Part shown: positions 60,309 through 64,000 of the stretch, piece by piece | How the letters are laid out: the number at the start of each line of letters is the position of its first letter | Position numbering within the stretch: the stretch's first letter is position 1 | Translations under genes and position numbers: made by a program | Source: Paramecium pentaurelia | Lineage: Eukaryota > Ciliophora > Oligohymenophorea > Peniculida > Parameciidae | DNA length: 64,000 bases | NCBI GenBank assembly: GCA_905183005.1 | Contig: CAJJDO010000121.1 | Coordinates: 248,001-312,000 of the forward strand | Reading direction: 5' to 3' | The notes under the pieces: model-generated | What the model saw: the letters and a program-made list of their open reading frames with translations, nothing else | Databases searched by the model: none | Told to the model about the DNA's origin: nothing

Positions 60309-61072
60309 TGCAGAAACCATCTATTAATCACAATAATAAACAACCAATAAAATATTTATTAGTATAATCAAAACCTATTGATTAATCTCATTTAATAAGA
60401 TTGATATTCAAATGATTTTATTGAAAAAATAATAAAATCTTTACTAGAAGATTTCAATTAAACATAGTTATATAGAGAGAATATAATAGCTGAAATTATA
60501 AGATATAGAAAAAACATATATGAACGATTAATAAATTATTTGTGACGAAATATATATATTTTCTCTTTCAATATTATTACGAAATGATGTAATCAAGATT
60601 GAATTGGAATAGAATTAAGTATCTAGGATTTAGAGAAGAATAAAAAAAAATGACTACTCAGATTTACTTAATATTAAAAATTAGTTAAGAGAAATTATTA
60701 AGTCAAGCTAATAAATTGTAGATAAATTATTAATAATAAAATCAAATGCAAATGCAAAAATAATAAAGATTATAAAGCAATAGATTTAAAGAATATTGTT
60801 AATACACTACTTATATTTAATAATGGAAAAATCAAGTTAAATTACTTGAAAAAGATAGAACAGCAGGTCATCAACAGATCTTCAAAGTAGCATAGATATA
60901 GAATGGAAAAATCTCTTTAACAATGTATTATCATAAATAATGTAATATCTAAATATCATTTAGTAATATAATGAATCTGATAGTTCTAGAAGAAAGCTAA
61001 TTGTTAATAGTAATTTTAAGACAATAAAATTAATCTAAACAATTTGTAATGCTACAAGAATTTTCTTTTTGA
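60309..61072 (+). CDS. Coiled-coil protein of unknown function, model partly uncertain
   Basis: Begins MQKPSINHNNKQPIKYLL. An intermediate exon reads 'NDFIEKIIKSLLEDFNQ' and 'RYRKNIYERLINYL'. From about 60547 one frame stays open for ~175 codons ('YEMMQSRLNWNRIKYLGFRE', 'EKLLSQANKLQINYQQQNQ', 'YIQQWKNQVKLLEKDRTAGH') to TGA at 61070-61072. Gln-rich heptads suggest a coiled coil. Two exon junctions (about 60355-60400 and 60540) are not resolved. Confidence 0.45.
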
Positions 61073-61616
61073 TCAGAATGAATTTATTCTAAGTATAATT
61101 CAATAAGGGAATTCATATGTTCTTTAAGATTATTATACTAGAATTTCATTCCACTTGAGGTATCCATTCATAAAATACACATTGTAAGCTATCAACAAAA
61201 ATAAAAATAAAAAGGAAAAATTTATAAGAGATTAATTATAAATATGTAAATAGATCCAATTCTTATCATAAAAAAATATTCATTTAATTACAAATATTTA
61301 ATTAACTAGATAAGGATTGATCATTTATTTAAGTTATTAAGTATTTATTTATTGTTTTATCTTAGATAATATCATTTGTTGAATAATAAGTTATTTAAAG
61401 ATTTGATGATGAGTATGAATTGGGTCATCAATTCAATATTAAACATTGAAATTATTAAAAATAAAGTCATATATATGTATATAAAATTGATTGATTCCAT
61501 TTATCATGATTTTAAAGTTTCAAAATTAATTTATAAAAATCATGATTACCACTTAAAAGTTGTGAATTTAAGCATTTATTTTATAGGATATTAATTTGTT
61601 ATATGTATTATAAAAT
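61073..61616. other. Intergenic, nothing recognised
   Basis: About 540 bp. A short standard-code open stretch near 61376-61594 exists but has no codon bias or homology; treated as chance. Confidence 0.4.
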
Positions 61617-62090
61617 TCATACTGGAGAACTAGATGTATCGCGTTATAAGCTGAATTTAGATTTTTCAGTAACTTTATTTGGAAATTGTAGTAAAGGGGT
61701 GCTTCCTAAATTTTGTGGAGTGCGTCTTCCGATAATTGAATTCATTTGTAATTACATTATAGGCTTTTTACCAATTTAAGGTGGAGTCATAGTAGTTGAT
61801 TTAATTTCTTTTTCTTCCATAAATGTAGTTTATGCCCTTTTAAATTGCCGTTTTCTCTTAAAATATCTATCTTGTTTAGCTCTTGGATCTGTTTTCATTT
61901 TAATGCCAAGTTCCTTGAGATAGGAGACAATGCTTCTTTCTATGTTTAAGCTAGCTGGTTATTATGGTGAGTATTCTAATAATTAAAGTTCAACAGAAAC
62001 ATCTGAAACTCCACTGTAGCATTCATCATCTTAATCAGAAACTTATAAATTTTCAAAATCAATATGCAGCTGTACTGGATTATCAACCAT
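61617..62090 (-). CDS. Hypothetical 157-aa basic protein
   Basis: Single exon, 474 bp with stop. Acidic N-terminus ('MVDNPVQLHIDFENLQVSDQ'), then 'SIVSYLKELGIKMKTDPRAK', a strongly basic helix ('DRYFKRKRQFKRAQTTFMEE'), and a Pro/Thr/Gln tail with SP/TP sites ('MTPPQIGKKPIM', 'GRRTPQNLGSTPLL'). Could be a nuclear or spindle-associated phosphoprotein. No family recognised. Its ATG lies only 11 bp from the divergent ATG of the MON2-like gene. Confidence 0.65.
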
Positions 62091-62101
62091 TTTTATTTAT
62101 T

Positions 62102-64000
62102 ATGAATATTAAATAATTGTTTGAACTTTAAGAATAAGATGCTGACAAATTGCCATTGTTATTACAAACAATATCACATTCCAAGAATGAGGGATATGTC
62201 CTTAAAGCAATAAATATAATTTAATAATCCAATCACACTTTCAATCCTGTAATGAAAATTATCTTAAATTTAAGAATCAATAACTGAGTATTATTGACTT
62301 TATAAATGCAATCAAAAAAGAATATGATATTGCCATAGACATCAAATTAATATCAACATTGCTTCACATAATTGATATTAATTGGATGTAGAATTGTACA
62401 AAAGTATTTATTTTAAATATTCTCAAAAAAAATAGCTATTCAATTTATTTCTAACGTACACAATCTCAGACAATTCAATTATTTAATAATCTGCAATCTA
62501 GGGAATACTCTTAATTGTCTCACTTATATAATAAGATTAATTATTAGAATATTTGGAAATCTTTTTTTTAATCCTCCAAGATAAAAATTAAACAAAAATA
62601 AACAGTAGTTTAAACTCTATTCTTTGTAATTGATTTTGTAATTTAGGCAAGGATATCTTCATTATTTTACTAAAAAATGGTAGAACACTCAAAAATTAGG
62701 ATTTCTATATTTCTAAGGTTTATAATTATTTATTATCCTTAGATATATAGATGTAATCAAATCAATTATCAAGTATTATATGTTAATTAATTAGAAATAA
62801 ATTCTGTTTTATTGATATCAACATATATCTTATTGATGGAAGATCATATATAATTGCTAGATTAAATAATCAATTTATACACAAAATCATAATAAAAAGA
62901 CATTTTAAAAATTGCAATTCATGATGCTTTATTGTATTTATATCAAAATGAAATTATAATTACAAAATTATTCACTTAGAAAATACAAAATACTTAAATT
63001 AGTAATAATATATATATTTATTATAGGTTATCATGAATAAATATTTAAAACTATTTATAATAGTACTATATTACATATATATGAATATGAATAAATTTAA
63101 TCATAAAAATAAAGTAATTTGATTGTAAATTTCAGTGTTAAATATTTAGAATTTGTTAATACTATAGTATTTAATAAATATATTTAATAATTAAGTAAAT
63201 ATAAATTATTATTAATTAGCTAATTTAATTAATATTAACATATAATTCTTAATAACTTAAGATTATGATAAAAATTTAGTTTAAATATGTAGACCTATGT
63301 TTAAATTATTTAAATACATTTTATAAATATCATCTCATTAATAATGTGTAGAATTAAATGAATAATTATATAAATGGATTTAACAATCTAAAAATGGTTA
63401 AGAATTGATGATAAAATTTTTATCTTAAATTTCAGTACCTGATTTAAATTCTATTAATTTAAGAAAAGAAATTAATAATAATTGGATAATAAGTTATAAT
63501 ATATTATGTGAATGTATTAAACATTATATGAGTTAATTTTCACCAAAAATTTGGAATTAAATATTCTAAACTATGCAAAGAATTGAAATGATAAATTTTT
63601 CATAAGATGAAATAATGAAATTCTTTATTAATTCTTCTGATTATGATGATTAAACATTAATTAAAATTATGGATGGTTTAAATTAACTTGCTTTATAAAT
63701 AGTTGAAAAAGTATAAATAAATAGTAATACAAATGATATAAATTAAATATATAAATAATTTGCTATTGATAAAATTGTACTAATAGTATAAGCAAATGTT
63801 TTTAGATTAGATAAGATTTGGTAAACAGTGGAAGCTTTATTATTATGTTTATGTTAATCTAAATCATAAGAAATGAGATTATACTCTTTAAATAGTTTGA
63901 AGAGTATTATTTGTTAATGTTTTAATAATAAATATCTAAAAATTGATTTATTCAATGCTATGTATGAATTAATAAATTCAAGATATGATGATGTGGTTGA
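62102..64000 (+). CDS. MON2-like large HEAT/armadillo trafficking protein, 3' end outside window
   Basis: Starts MNIKQLFELQEQDADKLPLL and continues through introns of about 26, 32, 21, 25, 25 and 25 nt. All-helical blocks follow: 'LLHIIDINWMQNCTK', 'AIQGILLIVSLIQQDQLLEY', 'TYILLMEDHIQLLDQIINLY', 'RPMFKLFKYILQISSHQQCV'. At 63610-63930 comes the most telling block: 'FFINSSDYDDQTLIKIMDGL', then 'QANVFRLDKIWQTVEALLL' and 'QEMRLYSLNSLKSIIC'. This matches the MON2/BIG pattern S-S-x-L-D-D-x-x-L-x-x-L-I-D-A-L and R-I-x-x-L-W...MREWGxEAL. MON2 is a Golgi/endosome scaffold related to Sec7 Arf-GEFs but lacking the Sec7 domain. The block arrives earlier than in animal MON2, so the N-terminal part seems shortened. 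Confidence 0.65.

Noticed and set aside
61376..61594. Rightward 72-codon stretch open under the standard code
   Set aside because: No coding bias, no homology, and lies in AT-rich intergenic DNA where chance ORFs are common.
1..64000. tRNA, rRNA, CRISPR arrays, bacterial operons or transposons
   Set aside because: No cloverleaf-like elements, conserved rRNA segments, spaced direct repeats or transposase motifs were seen; the window is eukaryotic and gene-dense.

Overview
The window is macronuclear-type DNA of a ciliate, almost certainly a Paramecium (aurelia-like; species not determined). TAA and TAG occur in frame throughout conserved protein families, so both are read as glutamine and TGA is the only stop. 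Introns are tiny (about 18-34 nt, mostly GTA...TAG or GTA...AAG). DNA is very AT-rich, intergenic gaps are short and genes lie on both strands. Positions given here come from hand translation with that code. For many genes, removing the proposed introns leaves an exact multiple of three, which supports the model. Any standard-code gene caller would shred these genes.

Layout. 1-9.5 kb: two divergent paralogous multi-pass membrane proteins with a PAS domain (the first runs off the left edge). 9.6-12.6 kb: SUMO, a CAMK-like kinase and a small acylated-looking protein. 12.8-14.0 kb: a decayed protein-like stretch. 14.0-16.4 kb: a tiny membrane protein, two tandem atypical Rab-like GTPases and a Tctex-type dynein light chain. 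16.9-21.2 kb: heat-shock factor, TBC Rab-GAP and a canonical Rab. 21.3-29.6 kb: ULK/ATG1-like kinase, EF-hand remnant, zinc-finger/SPRY-like protein, ZC2HC-type zinc finger and DYRK kinase. 29.7-35.3 kb: a RAP/FASTK-like protein, aquaporin present twice around a single N, and a small Ser/Asn-rich protein.

36.3-45.2 kb: copine, MATE transporter, ubiquitin protease, two small or uncertain genes, a mitochondrial-looking helical protein and a secreted Cys-rich protein. 46-55.2 kb: second CAMK-like kinase, SLC37-like transporter, SF-assemblin, a TPR plus glycosyltransferase fusion, SRP receptor alpha and ammonium transporter. 55.3-64 kb: zinc-finger/WD40 protein, acyl-CoA-binding protein, coiled-coil and uncertain genes, and the N-terminal part of a MON2-like trafficking protein that runs off the right edge.

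There is no operon logic: neighbours are mostly unrelated housekeeping, signalling, trafficking and cytoskeletal genes. Exceptions are the divergent PAS pair, the tandem Rab-like pair and the head-to-head RabGAP/Rab pair. I saw no tRNA, rRNA, CRISPR array, transposon or viral gene. The 1,111-bp perfect repeat flanking the N is best read as an unmerged assembly overlap. I did not find a convincing new multi-gene system; the most distinctive items are the atypical GTPase pair and the TPR-glycosyltransferase fusion.
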